64,000 bases of DNA from Mauremys mutica (lineage: Eukaryota > Chordata > Testudines > Geoemydidae), in the NCBI RefSeq assembly GCF_020497125.1, contig NC_059082.1, positions 18,279,965-18,343,964 on the forward strand, read 5' to 3'. Positions within the stretch are counted from its first letter, which is position 1. Every line of letters starts with the position of its first letter. This document shows, in pieces, positions 1 to 12,700 of the stretch. The translations under genes were made by a program, and so were the position numbers. The notes below the pieces were generated by a model, which ran no database searches, had not been told where the DNA came from, and worked only from the letters and a program-made list of their open reading frames with translations.

Positions 1-151
1 CTGTAGCAGAGGGAAGTCGTCTATAGCTCCTGTGCCTCAATCTCTCTGGGAGGTAACAAAACATCTCCTTGCATTTTCAAACTATGGCTCTGTATAATTT
101 TTCTTGCTTTAGTTTTTTATATCAGTGTGTGTGAGATTAAAGAGAAATAAT

Positions 152-1740
152 TAGGGCTGTCAAGCAATTAAAAAAAGTAATCATGATTAATCGCATTGTT
201 AAAAAATAATAGAATACTATTTATTTAAATATTTTGGGTGTTTTCTACATTTTCAAATATATTGATTTCAATTACAACACAGAATACAAAGCGTACAGTG
301 CTCACTTTATATTTATTTTTTATTACAAATATTTGCACTGTAAAAAACTAAATAAATAGGAATTTTCAATTCACCTAATACAAGTACTATAGTGCAATCT
401 CTTTCTCGTGAAAGTGTAACTTACAAATGTAGAATTATGTAAAAAAAATGCATTCAAAAATATAACAATGTAAAACTTTAGCGCCTAAAAGTCCACTCAA
501 TCCTACTGCTTATTCAGCCAATCTCTCAGACAAACAAGTTTGGTTACAATTTGCAGGGGATAATCTGCCTGCTTCTTGTTTACAATGTCACCTGAAAGTG
601 AGAACTGGTGTTTGCATAGCATTGTTTTAGCCGACGTTGCACAATATTAATGTGCCAGATGCACTAAAGATTCATATGGCCCTTCATGCTTCAACCACCA
701 TTCTAGAGGACAGTTGTCCATGCTGATGACAGGTTCTGCTTGATAGTGATCCAAAGCAGAGCTGACCATCGCATGTTAATTTTCATCATCTGAGTCAGAT
801 GCCTTCAGGAGAAGGTTGATTTTCTTTTTTGGTGATTTGGGTTCTGTAGTTTCCACACTGGAGTGTTGCTTTTTTAAGACTTTTGAAAGCATGCTCTACA
901 CCTTGTCCCTCTCAGATTTTGGAAGGCACTTCAGATTCTTAAATCTTGGGTTGAGTGCTGTAGCTCTATTTTGAAATCTCACATTGGTTCCTTCTTTGCG
1001 TTTTGTCAAATCTGCTGTGAAAGTGTTCTTAAAACGAACATGTGCGGGGTCATCATCTGAGACTGCTATAACATGAAATATATGTCAGAAGGCGGATAAA
1101 ACAGAACAGGAGACATACAATTCTCCGCCAAGGAGTTCAGTCACAAATTTAATTAATGAATTATTTTTTTAACGAGCATCATCAGCATGGAAGCATGTCC
1201 TCTGGAATGGTGGCCGAAGCAGAAAGGGGCATACAAATGTTTAGCATATGTGGCACATAAATACCTTTCAACGCCAGCTACAAAAGTGCCATGAGAACGA
1301 ACGCCTGGTCTCACTTTCAGGTGACTTAAATAAGAAGCAGGCAGCATTATCTCCTGTAAATGTAAACAAACTTAGTTGTTTTAGCAATTGGCTGAATAAG
1401 AAGTAGGACTAAGTGGACTTGTAGGCTCTAAAGTTTTACATTGTTATGTTTTTGAGTGCAGTTATATAACAAAAGAAAATCTACATTTTTAAGTTGCACT
1501 TTCACGACTAAGAGATTGCACTACAGTACTTGTATTAGGTGAACTGAAAAATACTATTTATTTTGTTTATCATTTTTACAGTGCAAATAATATAAAGTGA
1601 GCACTATAAAGTCAATTCTGTTGTAATTGAAATCAATATATTTGAAAATGTAGAAAAACATCCAAATATATTTAATACATTTCAATTGGTATTCTATTCT
1701 TTAACAGTGCAATTAATTGCGATTAATTTTTTTGAGTTAA
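152..1740. mobile_element. Foldback (long inverted repeat) DNA-transposon-like element
   Basis: Two arms of about 450 bp are inverted copies of each other: 152-610 and about 1300-1735. Matching landmarks are GTGAGCACTATAAAG near the right arm against CTTTATA-type sequence near 310, and CACTTTCAGGTGAC at about 1313-1326 against CACCTGAAAGTG at about 590. The outer left end has TTAGGGCTGTCAAGC; the right end lacks its counterpart and is truncated. A loop of roughly 690 bp has no intact frame. I take it as a non-autonomous DNA transposon, family not named. Confidence 0.7.
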
Positions 1741-4700
1741 TAGAAATAATTGCAGTACATTTTTAATAAGCTCTAAATAGTTTTCTTGAGGATATTTCCC
1801 ACTTGCCTACATTGGCTGAATGGCCTCAACTTGTTCCCCAACAGTTTCTGCATGCATGCAGAATTACAGAACACCTACACAGTTTGCTGGCCTTTAAAAC
1901 AGAACATGAAAAATGTGTGCAGCTTCTTACATACCTACTACATTTGTTTATACGTGTATGATCTCTTATCTGCACACAGACACACAGAGGAAAATAAAGA
2001 CTAGTGATGTGTGTGAAGACTGTATGAGCTAACCGAATGCCTTTTGGCTTATTCTCAGAGTTGTCTGGAAGCTCAATTCTGTCAAACCATTTCAAGCTGT
2101 CTTTATTTTGAGTAGGTGATTGGATATAATACAATTCAGTATGTGTTGCAGAGATGTTACTGTAGGCTACCATCACTGCACTGTTGTATCCATGGTAACG
2201 TTGGTTGCTAGGATTCCATCAGCTCTGCCAGTTGTATCTGTGATTAGGGTCCACTTTCTCAACTTTCCATTTACATTCCTCAAAGGCTCTTTCCATGCCT
2301 CATAGAGCACTGTTGTTGCGTTAGGAAGATGTTAGCATTCTAGACTATTTGGCAACCTATAAAACTAAGCAGCATGTCACCTTAGCAGAACAGATATGTG
2401 TGAACTACTGCGTTCTCCTCCATGGTTTCAAGTCGCTGTCCTTTTACAGTAGCTCAGAAATGGAACTTGGTAGGGGATGGAGTAAATTATTGAGGAGGGG
2501 GGAAATGATTTGGTATCATGTTTACACAAGTTATTGTTAGACACCATGAGAACATTTCAATACTTTTAAAATGTATGCTGGCTCTCAACCTCTCCATCTT
2601 CCATTGCTAAGTCCCAGTGTGCCGCTGAGGGTAGATTATTGCCACTACTCAAAATAAATAATAGTCTCATTTGAATAGCACCAAAAGCCAAATGAAAGAT
2701 TAAGTTTTTCTTCCTAGGTAAGTCTAGTGCAAGGCCTTGTTATATAGACAGCTATTTTGTGTGTGTTTCATTTGTACAGAACTGAACAAAAATGAGACGC
2801 AATATCCACACTGCATCGTACACCCGCTACACTAGAAATGGCCAGCAGGGGGACTGGACAACTCAGTGATAATGTGGGAAATGAGCCTTTGGCCCCTAGG
2901 CGACTCGGTCAGTTCCGGCTCAGGCGCCCAGTGCCTAAAACTGAGGGACAGATGACAACTTTTTTAAGGCTTCTGCAAAATCACCTGGCCAGTGCCTAGC
3001 AGACAGCGCTTCATTTCATAATTGCAATACATTGACACTTTTGTTGGTAGTCACTCCAGCGAGATGAAGGCTTGAATGAGCCTTAAAGGCTGAATAACTC
3101 TCCTCATCTCTTTAAACCGGTATTGAAGTGCCCTGGTGTGGTAGCATAGGGCAGCTTGTACTATACTGCTGCCCGTGCTGTACCAGTTCTGTGGCTAAAT
3201 AGACTGGGCTTTCTGCTGGCTTTCAGTCAAAGACCTTTCATAAGGACTACAAAAATAACAACATGGCCCCTTAGATATAGGCAAGACCTGACACATCATA
3301 CACCCCATTTCACATGAAAAGCTCTTCTTTAAACACAGCCAGGATGATGTAGTGTGAATTTTGTTGTATTGCAGGGTTTCTCTGTGTGTACTCGTCACCA
3401 TTTTTAATGCTAATTTAACTGAGCTTTCGCTGTAGGAAATAGATGGTGAAGGTTTTCTTTGCAGGTGAAGAAAAATGTAGGTGCTAGCAGCTTATCAAGC
3501 CTTTTCTACAGCCACCTTGGCCTAGGGAGTAGAGACCTGGGAAATGGCAGTGACTCATTCCCAAATGAATATTGGTTAGCGTGGTTCCAGGTGTAAACCT
3601 GTAACTATGTTTTTAGGAGCAGAACAAATTGGTTTCCCCATCCAACCATTTGTATTGGTTACATCTACATGGAGCTATGGCATACAGCTTCCGGGTCTGG
3701 TTTTGTTCCCTCCGCACCAGTTTAAAGTGGGTTTTAATTATCCTGCCCAACTAATTGGGGGGGGGACAAGGGGAGAGGGGAGGGACATGATGGAAAACCT
3801 GCAAATTTTGTTCTTAAAGCAAAATTGTTTGTGGTATAGTCAACAGCTCAGTAGACAGTTTCCTACTAATTAACAACATAAAAAAATAACCTTACACTGG
3901 AATAGCAGAGAAAACTGGTCTGTGAATACCTTTGTCCAGCAACTATTTGCACCCTAGAGCACTAGTTCATAGCCTGCGCACAATTATGTTTGTGCAGAGT
4001 GCAAAGGTGTCAAGTGGAGCTGGAGTGCAATATGTATAGCTAAATGTTCTCTTGTTGCAATTTCCCTGGTTTTTGAGCTCACAAAATGTTTGGAATGGGA
4101 GCCAATTTACAAAATGTAGTCAAAACATTATAATCATCCTTTCTCTTTTTACTAGGATGACAATGAATTTTGCTGCTGATTCTTTTTTCATGTTGCCCTT
4201 TTATCAAATTTTGAGTGTGGTTAGTTGTGGCTCGTCACATGGTAGTGGTTCTAGTTCCCTGATCTGTTGAGCCTACCCCCAGGTTGATTGGGCTGGCAAG
4301 TAGAAGCCATTTGGATGTATTTTCTCAGATTGCGTATCCACACATTGAGTGCCTTGTCTGAGCCAGCCAGAAAAAACAAAAAGAATCCAACCTGGCAGCA
4401 ACAGGTAGAAGTGGCTTCATGTCATTTTGCTACAGAGCAGGAGGGCTGTTTATCAAGTGCTTTAGTTTTTTTGGGAGGGGAGGGCAGTAACCATTCCTAA
4501 CAGCATGCTGCAGGCACCAGATTGGGAGTGGTTCAGCCACCAGGATTCCAGCAGAGATAACAGGCCACCAGGACTTTCTGGAAGATGATACCTCCAAGTA
4601 AGATGTTGGAGGAAGGTCTGACACAGGGCCAGTTGGAAAGAAGGGACTTATGTGGGGATAGAGGATGACGTGGCCACGTGGGGTATCCATAGTTTCTGTA

Positions 4701-5868
4701 CGTTTTTCAGTTTCCATCACTAGGTCTCTAGTTTGCTATGGCCAAGCGTTTGCAATGTGCTTTCATAGACATGTAGCTGGGCTACGTTAATGCCTGGAAT
4801 GAGCAAACATCCTCTCTTCACTCGCTGAATAAACTTCTTTCATGTGTTTGCCCTAGGGCGTCTTCACATACTGTGGTAAATTTGTACTTGCTACCAATGT
4901 TTGCAGTGTTATTTAAAAAAAGATTGCTGTAATACTCTTCACCTTTCTCAGTAACTATGGATTTAGTTGAAATAATATGCACCTTCTTCTGAACACTATA
5001 TTAGCATGATACCCAGTGTATAGTTGTTCCCTCTGTTTTAAAAAAAGAAAACATTTGGAACAAAAAAAGTGCTCCTCAAGCTAGAGAATACGAAATCTTA
5101 AGTGTCCTTTTTCTCAAACATGGGTGTGCTTATCTATTCATCTCCTATTTATAGTGCAGGACTAAAAACAAAAAACCAAACCAAACACAATCCCTTTTTT
5201 ATTTGTATCACTCTATTGAATAAATTCATTTTGATCATCTTTGTCTCTGTTGCTTCTGTTCTTTAACACACACATTGCGTTTAAAAAAAGAAAAAATATG
5301 AATTGAGGTGATAGAAGAAAATTCGAAAGAGGATATAATACAGAACAGGGATGGGCATAGGGGATTGATCAGGGACACAGAACCTTTCACCTCCAGCTCA
5401 CCAGTTCAAATTCAGCCAAGTTTATTCATCTTCGAAACGCACATAGATGGTCAATGATCTCTCTGAAAGGAGTCAGTGCTCTCAGTCCAGTTCTGCTTGA
5501 TGGGGGCTGGCACCTACCTGATGCCCTTGCTTTGCTGGTAATCTCAGCACAGAGGCCAGAAACTGAAAGAAGATGGAGCATAACTCTTCATTACAGCTGG
5601 TACCCTCTAGCTCAGGATTGAGGTATATCTGCAGGGCAGTGTGGCTGCCACTGTCCATGCTAGACCTATTGTGTGGGTACTTCTGTCTCTTCCAGGCCTA
5701 TTAATCAATCGCTTGTAATAAGCACTAAATAGCCTTTCACGTAGGGAACCTGAGAGCTACTGATCGGTCAAGATGCTGACTGCCCTCTCTGTGTTGGCTT
5801 CAGTAAGAACTAAGGCCGCGTCTGCAACAGGCCTACAAGCAGAGCCATAACTAGGCATTTTTGGTGCC
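1741..5868. other. Non-coding stretch without a recognised gene
   Basis: No exon with splice sites and family similarity was seen on either strand. Composition is ordinary, with no tandem repeats of note. A poly(A)-like signal at 5219-5224 is listed separately. Short sequences around 5340-5820 look repeat-derived but were not identified. Confidence 0.5.
5219..5224 (+). terminator. Candidate poly(A) signal AATAAA on plus strand
   Basis: AATAAA followed at 5241-5262 by a T/GT-rich stretch, the layout of a real cleavage site. In human, HOMER2 lies convergent to WHAMM, so a HOMER2-like 3' UTR ending here is possible. No HOMER2 coding sequence was found in the window, so this is only a suggestion. 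Confidence 0.25.
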
Positions 5869-5935
5869 CGGGGTGACAGGGCCAGCTCTAGGTTTTTTGC
5901 CGCCCCCAAGCAAAAAAAATTTTGGCTGCCCCCTG

Positions 5936-6185
5936 TCCCAGCCCTGGGCTCCCCCCTGCACCTCCCTGCTGCCCCAGTCCTGGGCTCTCCCGCCCCCCCC
6001 CCGCCGCCCCAGCGCTGGGCTTCCCCCTTTCCCCCTCACCAGTGCCCTCCCCGCACCCCGCTGCAGCCCCAGCCCTGGGCTCCCCCTTTCCCCTCCACCA
6101 GTGCCCCCCCCCACCTCCTGCCTCCCCAGCCCTGGGCTCTCCCCCGGCTCACCTGCACCCTCCCTCCGCCGCAGCCCTGGGTAAC
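5936..6185. repeat. C-rich tandem repeat with CCCAGCCCTGGGCT units
   Basis: At least six spaced copies of a near-palindromic CCCAG-N-CCTGGGCT core (about 5937, 5976, 6008, 6067, 6126, 6173) within poly-C-rich spacer. Lies inside the hAT-type element. Confidence 0.75.
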
Positions 6186-6759
6186 TCGCTCCCAGGACGG
6201 GTCATTCAGCAGGAATTTTGGATGTGCACAAAACACAGACAGGATTGGTTCCCATATGGTTACAGAGCTGCAGTAAAGTGGAACAATTTTCAGCTTGTGT
6301 GATTGGAGGATATCTGGATGCATATTATAAGACTGTCCTCCATAAATGAGGAAAAGTTGAGGTGCCTCTTTTGTTCCACTCTTTCTTTCTATGGGGAATT
6401 TGCCAATGCAATATCACTGTCTTCGTTTTAAACAAACAAACAAAAAAAAAGACAATGGTTGTTGAAAATAGCAATTCCAGTCCTAATAACCACTGCATTT
6501 CTTGCTCAATTTTATCCTACTTTTTCTACAGCAAGTTACAGTGGATCAGCATATTTGATTTGGGAGAAATGAAGTAACAGCTGCCCAAACTGAGCCTGAG
6601 CACTCCTGAATTTTGAGGTGTTCAAATCTGGAAGGCAGGTGCTGGGTGTGTGGATGTGGGGGGCTGTGGGCTCCACGGGGGAGCACGGCAGCATGTATGC
6701 CGCAGGGTGTCTGGCGTGGCGTGGAGCCAGACACGCTGGTCTGAGTGGCACGGTAAGGG

Positions 6760-7245
6760 GGCTGGGGGTTGGAGAAGGGGTAGGGGGTTCCGGAGGGGCA
6801 GTCAAGGAACAGGGAGCAGGGGGGGTTGGATGGGGCGGAGGTTCGGGGTGGCAGGGAGAAGGGGGGGTTAGATGGGTCAGAGGTTCGGGGGGGCAGTCAG
6901 GGGACAGGCAGCGGTTGGATAGGCATGGGAGTCCCAGGGGTTTGTCAGGGGACAGGTAGGGGGTAGGGTCCTGGGGGAAGTTGGAGGCAGTCTCAGGAGG
7001 GGGCAGTTGGACAAGGAAAAGGGAGGCTTAGATAGGGGGTGGGGTCCCAAGGGGCAGTTAGGGGCAGGAGTCCCAGGAGGGGGCAATCAGGGGACAAGAA
7101 CCAGCAGCGCTTAGATAGGGGGTGGGGTCCTGGGGGGCAGTTAGGGGCAGGGGTCCTGGGAGGGGGTGATCAGGGGACGGGGAGCGGGGGGGGGGTTGGA
7201 TGGGTTGGGGTTTCTGTGGGGGGACAGTCGGAGGGAGTGGATGGT
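6760..7245. repeat. G-rich minisatellite, unit about 83 bp
   Basis: Repeated GGGGCAGTYAGGGGACAGG-type blocks. Two long units beginning GCTTAGATAGGGGGTGGGG start at 7026 and 7109, a period of 83 bp, with shorter degenerate units before. Dense runs of three or more G on the plus strand. Confidence 0.75.
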
Positions 7246-7574
7246 GGCAGGGTGGGGCTTCCCTCCCCCTGGAGTGTCCTTTTTTTTGAATGTTAAAATA
7301 TGGTTCCCTACCATTCACAGTGCAACTCTCCACTCACAGCATGCTGCCACATGAGGTCCCCCTCCTTTCTTTCCAGTTGGCAGTGGCCAAGGGAATGCTG
7401 GGAAATGTAGTTCTTTCCCTGCTCCAGGGCTGGCTCTATAGGCAGGGAGCTAACCAAGGAACTACAGCTCCCAGAGCCCCCTGTTGGTTCTCAACTCCCA
7501 TGCCACCCCTGCAAATGGGCTGCCCCAAGCAGGTGCTTGCTTTGCTGGTGCCTAGAGCCGCCCCTGCAGGGTGA

Positions 7575-8150
7575 GCAAACCCTTACTGGATTACCAGCTC
7601 TGGCTTCCTACCCGACCTCCACCCCTTTGAGCCGTACCGCGTTCATAATCGCTTGTGTGGGGGAGCGCCTGACTCTGCGATGTTGGGAAATACATTATTG
7701 CACCCACTTCCCTTTCCCATTGACAAACATGCAAATGAGGCAATTTGCATGCAAGTAACCTACAGGCAGATGGGGGAGAAGTTGCATGTGTGCACAGTGC
7801 AGCATGTTAACCCACAAACACCAGTCATTGCTAACAGAGGTTGCAAGCCGCACCTACTAGTTCCTGCTTTGCTTTCCTATATATTTATATACATATTTCC
7901 ACTAAAATAAACCCCTTCCTTTCAAAGCTTAGTTGGAGGCTTGACATTACCACGACACCCAAGCTACAAGAGCCAAATGCAAACTTGAATGCTGTCAACC
8001 CCTTACAGTTATTTTAATGCAGTTTCTCTTCGGTTTAATGCCAGCCAAAAGGCAAATGGCTATTTTAGTACCGAGATTTAGTTTTGCCTCCAGACTCCAT
8101 TGTATATGGCAACTCGTGGAAAAGTAGCAGCCTTTGTACATATTGTAACA
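7575..8150. other. Non-coding spacer
   Basis: No gene, tandem repeat or recognised mobile element was seen. Confidence 0.45.
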
Positions 8151-8512
8151 CATACCTCAATCCCAGCAAGCGCTGGTAGATGATATTGTGCCGGGTTAGG
8201 TCACAGAAACTCCCTTGGGACGGCAACCTGATGTGCTGAGACTACCTCTGAGCCCATTTTCCCTGGCAGCGTGGGACTTCAGTACTTTGCCTGGTTGTGC
8301 CAGACACACTAGCCTGCTACAAACACAGAACCAGGTCTGAACCACATCCCCCAAAAGCTGCAGGCTTAACTGAAAACATCTTAAGAAGTGGTCCTGTCTC
8401 CAGCACCCAAATACCCAGTTCCCAGTGGGATCCAAACCCCAAATAAATCTGTTTTACTCTGTATAAAGCTTATACAGGATAAACTCATAGGTTGTTTGTC
8501 CTATATAACACT

Positions 8513-8540
8513 GAGAGAGAGAGAGAGAGAAAGAGAGAGA
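8513..8540. repeat. (GA)n microsatellite
   Basis: 28 bases of GA dinucleotides with one interrupting A. Confidence 0.9.
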
Positions 8541-9147
8541 TGCACAGCTGTTTGATCCCCCAGGTAATAATTATTTGCTCTGGGTCAATTAAAAAGTGAT
8601 GTTATTAAATATAAAATGTAGGGTTTAAGTGGTTCCAAGTAATAACAGACAGAACAAAGTGAATTACCAAGCAAAATAAAACAAAACACGCATGTCTAAG
8701 CCTAATACAGTAGGAAACTAAATGCAGGTAAATCTCACCCTCAGAGATGTTCCAATAAGCGTCTTTGATAGACTAGACTCCTTCCAGCAATCACTCACAC
8801 CCCTGTAGTTAGTGTCCTTTGTTCCAGTTTCTTTCAGGCATCTCTTTGGGGTGGAGAGGCTCTCTCTTGAGCCACCTGAAGAAAAAATGGAGGGGCTTTC
8901 AGGGCCTTTTATATCCTCTTTCTTGTGCAAATCACAGCCACAAGCTGGGGTCCCTAGGCAACTCACGTCTATGAATGATTCAGCTTTTTGAAGGCCTACA
9001 CCATTGTTTACGTTAGTCTGAATGTTCTCAGGAAAAGTCAGAAGTGGATTGGCATGTTCCAAAGTCTAGTGTCAGCTAGGTGTTTCTTGATTGGGCACTT
9101 ACTGAATTGTCCTTTCTCAAAAAGCTGACCAAATGCTTCACTGAGGC

Positions 9148-9491
9148 CAGGGCCGGCTCCAGACCCCAGCGCGCCAAGCGTGCGCTTGGGGCGGCCTTTT
9201 GCCGGCAGGGCGGCAGGCGGGTCCTGCGGACCTTCCGCAGTCATGCCTGCGGGAGGTCCAACAGAGCCGCGGGACGACCGGACCTCTCGCGGGCATGACT
9301 GCGGCGGGTACGCTGGTCCCGCGGCTCATGTGGACCTCCCGCAGGCATGACTGCGGAAGCTCCACCGTAGGCACAGGACCAGCGGCTCGTCTGCGGGAGG
9401 TCCCGCGGAGGCGCGGGACCGGCGCCCGGCAGCGCGAGCAGCGCAGCACGCCACCCTGCTTGGGGCGGCGGAATTCGTAGAGCCACCCCTG
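9148..9491. mobile_element. GC-rich hAT MITE with perfect 8-bp target duplication
   Basis: 344 bp beginning CAGGGCCGGCTCC and ending GAGCCACCCCTG. Flanked by ACTGAGGC at both 9140-9147 and 9492-9499, an exact 8-bp duplication typical of hAT insertion. The interior is very rich in G, C and CpG and made of repeated, partly inverted blocks (TGCGGGAGGTCC, CATGACTGCGG). Non-coding. Confidence 0.88.
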
Positions 9492-9735
9492 ACTGAGGCT
9501 ACTTAGAATCAAACAAGTACATAGCCAATATTCATAATGCTGAATACAAAAATGATACACAGAGCGTAATCATAACCAGCAAACTACAACCTTCCCATAG
9601 CTACCCCGCTTGGCCTGCTTTTTACAAGACCTGGTGCAACCATAGAACCCTAGTTGCAACAATGATTTATATGGTCACAGTGCCTGTCAATAATGTCACA
9701 GTTATTAATTAGTCTCTGCTACGTCAGTGCTTGTG

Positions 9736-12700
9736 CTGTTTAGTCAGTTGACCAGAGACGAAAATAAACAAATCACTGACTGTTCTAATTGGTAGGTACG
9801 GTTACCAACGTGCTAAATGCTGAAAACCGAACACCCTTGCCCTGCCACTTCCCCGACGCCCTTCCCCTCGCTCACACCGCTCCCCAAACCGCCGTCACGC
9901 ACTCTGCACGCCCCCCCCCACTCCTCCCCGGGATTCACCTGCTGCCTGCAGAGCCAGGCTGGGAGGATATGAAGCCTGTCGATTTGAGACACAGTGCGGG
10001 GTCAATCCCCAGTGCAAGGGACCAGGGTGGAACAGGGTCGGTTCCCTGCAGTAAGGGGCAGACGGGAGGATGGCCAGGATTCCCCACACCCCGCCTTACT
10101 CCCGGGAGGCAGCGCCTACCTCTTGGAGCCTGGTCCAGAAGCCAGCCACTGCTCTCTGTCAGGCATCAGCAGCTGAGCAGAGAGCAGCTCCTCTATGTGG
10201 CTCCAGGTGCTGCCCTCCCCCCCCACCGCCACCATGTCCTGTGGCAGAGGCTGGTTACTGTGGCCAATGGCCTTTTAGTGTCCGGTCAGCTGTGCTACCA
10301 GGACACTGCCAGGGTCCCTTTTCGACCAGACACCTGGTAATCCTACATGCACTGTCTTGCAGCGCCCACCCAGGGGAAAGAAAGAGGCTGTAGTTTGATT
10401 AGAGATGGCTTTGGTTTTCTTTGGTGACACATGGCCAAGTGCATGTTTTTTTTAAGTGAAACTGGTTAGCTGGCTGAGGGCATTGGCATGGCACAGATCT
10501 TCCCAGTTAGAGGCTCTAGGTATAAGCGTGCACTATAGTATCAATAATCTACAGGTAATTTGGGCTCTCTGGTCAGACAGTTACTGAGAATATCATGGCA
10601 GTGCAAGCATAAGAACATTGCCTGGATTAGCAGTAGATCTGAACCTAAGACCGTCTGCGCCAAAGCACAAACCTCTACCACTTGAGCTAAAGGGGTAAGA
10701 ATTATCTGGTGACAGTAGTAGCCTGTTACCTTCTATGTTGCCTGGCCACTAATAGCAGAAACAATATACATTGTGCACGTATATTACACAAGCACATTTG
10801 ATGTCAACTTTTAAATGGTATAGCTTAGGCTTTGTCCCTGCAAACATTGATGTTCATGCTTGCTGGCAGTTCATGAGCAGGCCCTTTAAAGTCAATGGGC
10901 CTACTCACAGAAGTAAAGTTACTCGGGTAATTGTGTTTGCAGGATTGTGGGCTGCATCACTTTTATTTGTTGGCATGCAGGCTCCCCCCCACAAAAAGTG
11001 CAACCTGAGTCAATTACATTGTGCACAAAAACATTTGTATCCAACCTGTCAGTTACTCCCGTTGATTGAACTATGGCTATATTTATGGTGGACTTTTATA
11101 ACCTCCTGAAAATGGGAGCTAATTACGGAAATGGTGACAAAGCCATATCTGGGCTGGTGCTGCTGTACCAGGTACTGCTACAATACACAGTGTGACAGCT
11201 AAAGCTGTTGTGAGCAAAGCATTCAGATTTCAAAGTGACATTATCTTAGTCAAACCAAACAGTCTTTGAATATATTAACTTTAAGCCATTTCCCACCCCC
11301 CAATCCCCAAAAATAGTCAGCTAAGCACTGTACTGCCCACTCCTAATTAGAGGGATCGCAAGCAACCAGGGCGGCTGCGGAAACATAAATTGGCCTTTTT
11401 AACCTCATTGCCTGGTAAACCAGATATTTCTGTGTACAGTATTAACTCTTTAGTGCTGTGTGGTTGGGTTTTCCTGGTGTTAAAAAAATCTAATGCAAAT
11501 GCACAGTTCATGCGAAAGGATTCATTTACTAGCCCTGGTTGTGATACATGGGTGGTAAATTGCAAAATACTGTCACACAGAAGCTCTGGAAATTAATATT
11601 AATCTGCTCCAACAGCACTGTTCATCAACAAGGCATCCATCCATTCGAACGCTTTGCAGCTTGTCCATTAGCCTTGCAATACAGCAAAAGCGAAAAATCA
11701 TGCCACTGAGCATCACAATCGACCAAAAACTGTCAGATGACATAGTTATTGACCCCATTGTTGAGCAAGAGTTTAATGGGTCAGACCTCTTGGAAAATTT
11801 CACCCTGTTTTTTTTTTTTTTTTTTGAAGTGTAGGATGAATCCATTTTTGGGTGCTCACCTGAGATTCCTAAGGGCACATTGCCCACCTGCAGTTCCTAG
11901 TGCAGTCTGTTGGCTTTAACACACAAATCAGGTGCTAAGGCTATTTGATAGCCTTTTCCAAGCGATAGTATCAGTCTTAATAGCAAATTGGTGTTAGCAC
12001 GTTTTCATATGGGAATCTTCTTGCCAACAGGTGATCAGCAAATGAAAATGACAGCTGAGCCTTGGAATATAATCATGTTTGCTTTGATGTGTTATGTCTG
12101 CCTCAGCTATATTTAGGTAGATGATGCTTTGCAATAGCATTTTCTGTCAGAACCTGTGTATTAGAAAAGATTGCCAAAGAATGCTCAGGACTACACCGTA
12201 ATTGGCCGATATCTTTCTTACTCTGGCTGCTGTTACTGGGTACAATTGCTGACGGTCAACCCACAAACTGTCTGTCTGTAGGGGGAACGGCGGTCAGGCT
12301 GCCCCATGTGCATTTTAAATAGCAGCGTTATTTCCTACCATTACAGCTGAGGGAATCTCCCTTACTAACACAAGCATGTAAGACTCTGACATTGTTCTGG
12401 CATGAACTCCTGGCGCACGATGCCTTTTAAAGGTGCAGTTTTTAAAGCAAGTGTGACAGACCCTACAGCAAACAGGCATAGCAGACCCTCCTGGTTTGAA
12501 TGTGCACATTGTGTCCAAAGACTGTAAATACGGGATGATCTCATACACTCGCACCCCACCCACATGTCTTTCTTCATGCTGCTCCCACTCAGCCACGCTG
12601 CTTAATTCACAACATCTTGCTACACCATGTACCTACCAGGGCGGAGCAAAGTGCTGCTGGGGAGTGTTTGCAGGCACAGAACTCTCACAGCATGGGTGGG

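Larger units (their letters stand above)
5877..7566. mobile_element. hAT-type element, 1.69 kb, with 8-bp target duplication
   Basis: Begins CAGGGCCAGCTCTAGG and ends CCTAGAGCCGCCCCTG, imperfect inverted ends of the same family as the elements at 9148 and 40368. The flanks are CGGGGTGA (5869-5876) and CAGGGTGA (7567-7574), 7 of 8 bases alike, as expected for an old hAT duplication. The interior is non-coding and holds a C-rich tandem repeat on the left and a G-rich tandem repeat on the right. Open frames here are by-products of the low-complexity sequence. Confidence 0.75.
8150..9735. mobile_element. LTR-like dispersed repeat, interrupted by a hAT MITE
   Basis: The stretch from about 8150 to 9140, continuing from 9500 to about 9735, resembles a long-terminal-repeat sequence common in turtle genomes, recalled rather than searched. 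No gag, pol or env frame is present in or next to it, so at most a solo LTR or fragment. A GA microsatellite lies at 8513-8540. The block is split by the element at 9148-9491. Confidence 0.35.

Noticed and set aside
5861..6302. Proline-rich open frames on plus and glycine-rich ones on minus
   Set aside because: Produced by the C-rich tandem repeat within a hAT-type element; no conserved protein.
6618..7354. Glycine-rich frames in the G-rich region
   Set aside because: Low-complexity translation of the 83-bp minisatellite.
8150..9735. Intact endogenous retrovirus
   Set aside because: No gag, pol or env frames or paired LTRs are visible; at most an LTR-like fragment.
9789..10340. Open frame of 183 codons on plus
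   Set aside because: Proline/arginine/glutamine-rich translation with no domain, no homology recalled, several overlapping frames open in the same GC-rich stretch, and no splice or promoter context.
10622..10697. Functional tRNA gene
   Set aside because: A and B boxes are recognisable, but the acceptor stem and anticodon arm do not pair properly and the family looks like a SINE head.
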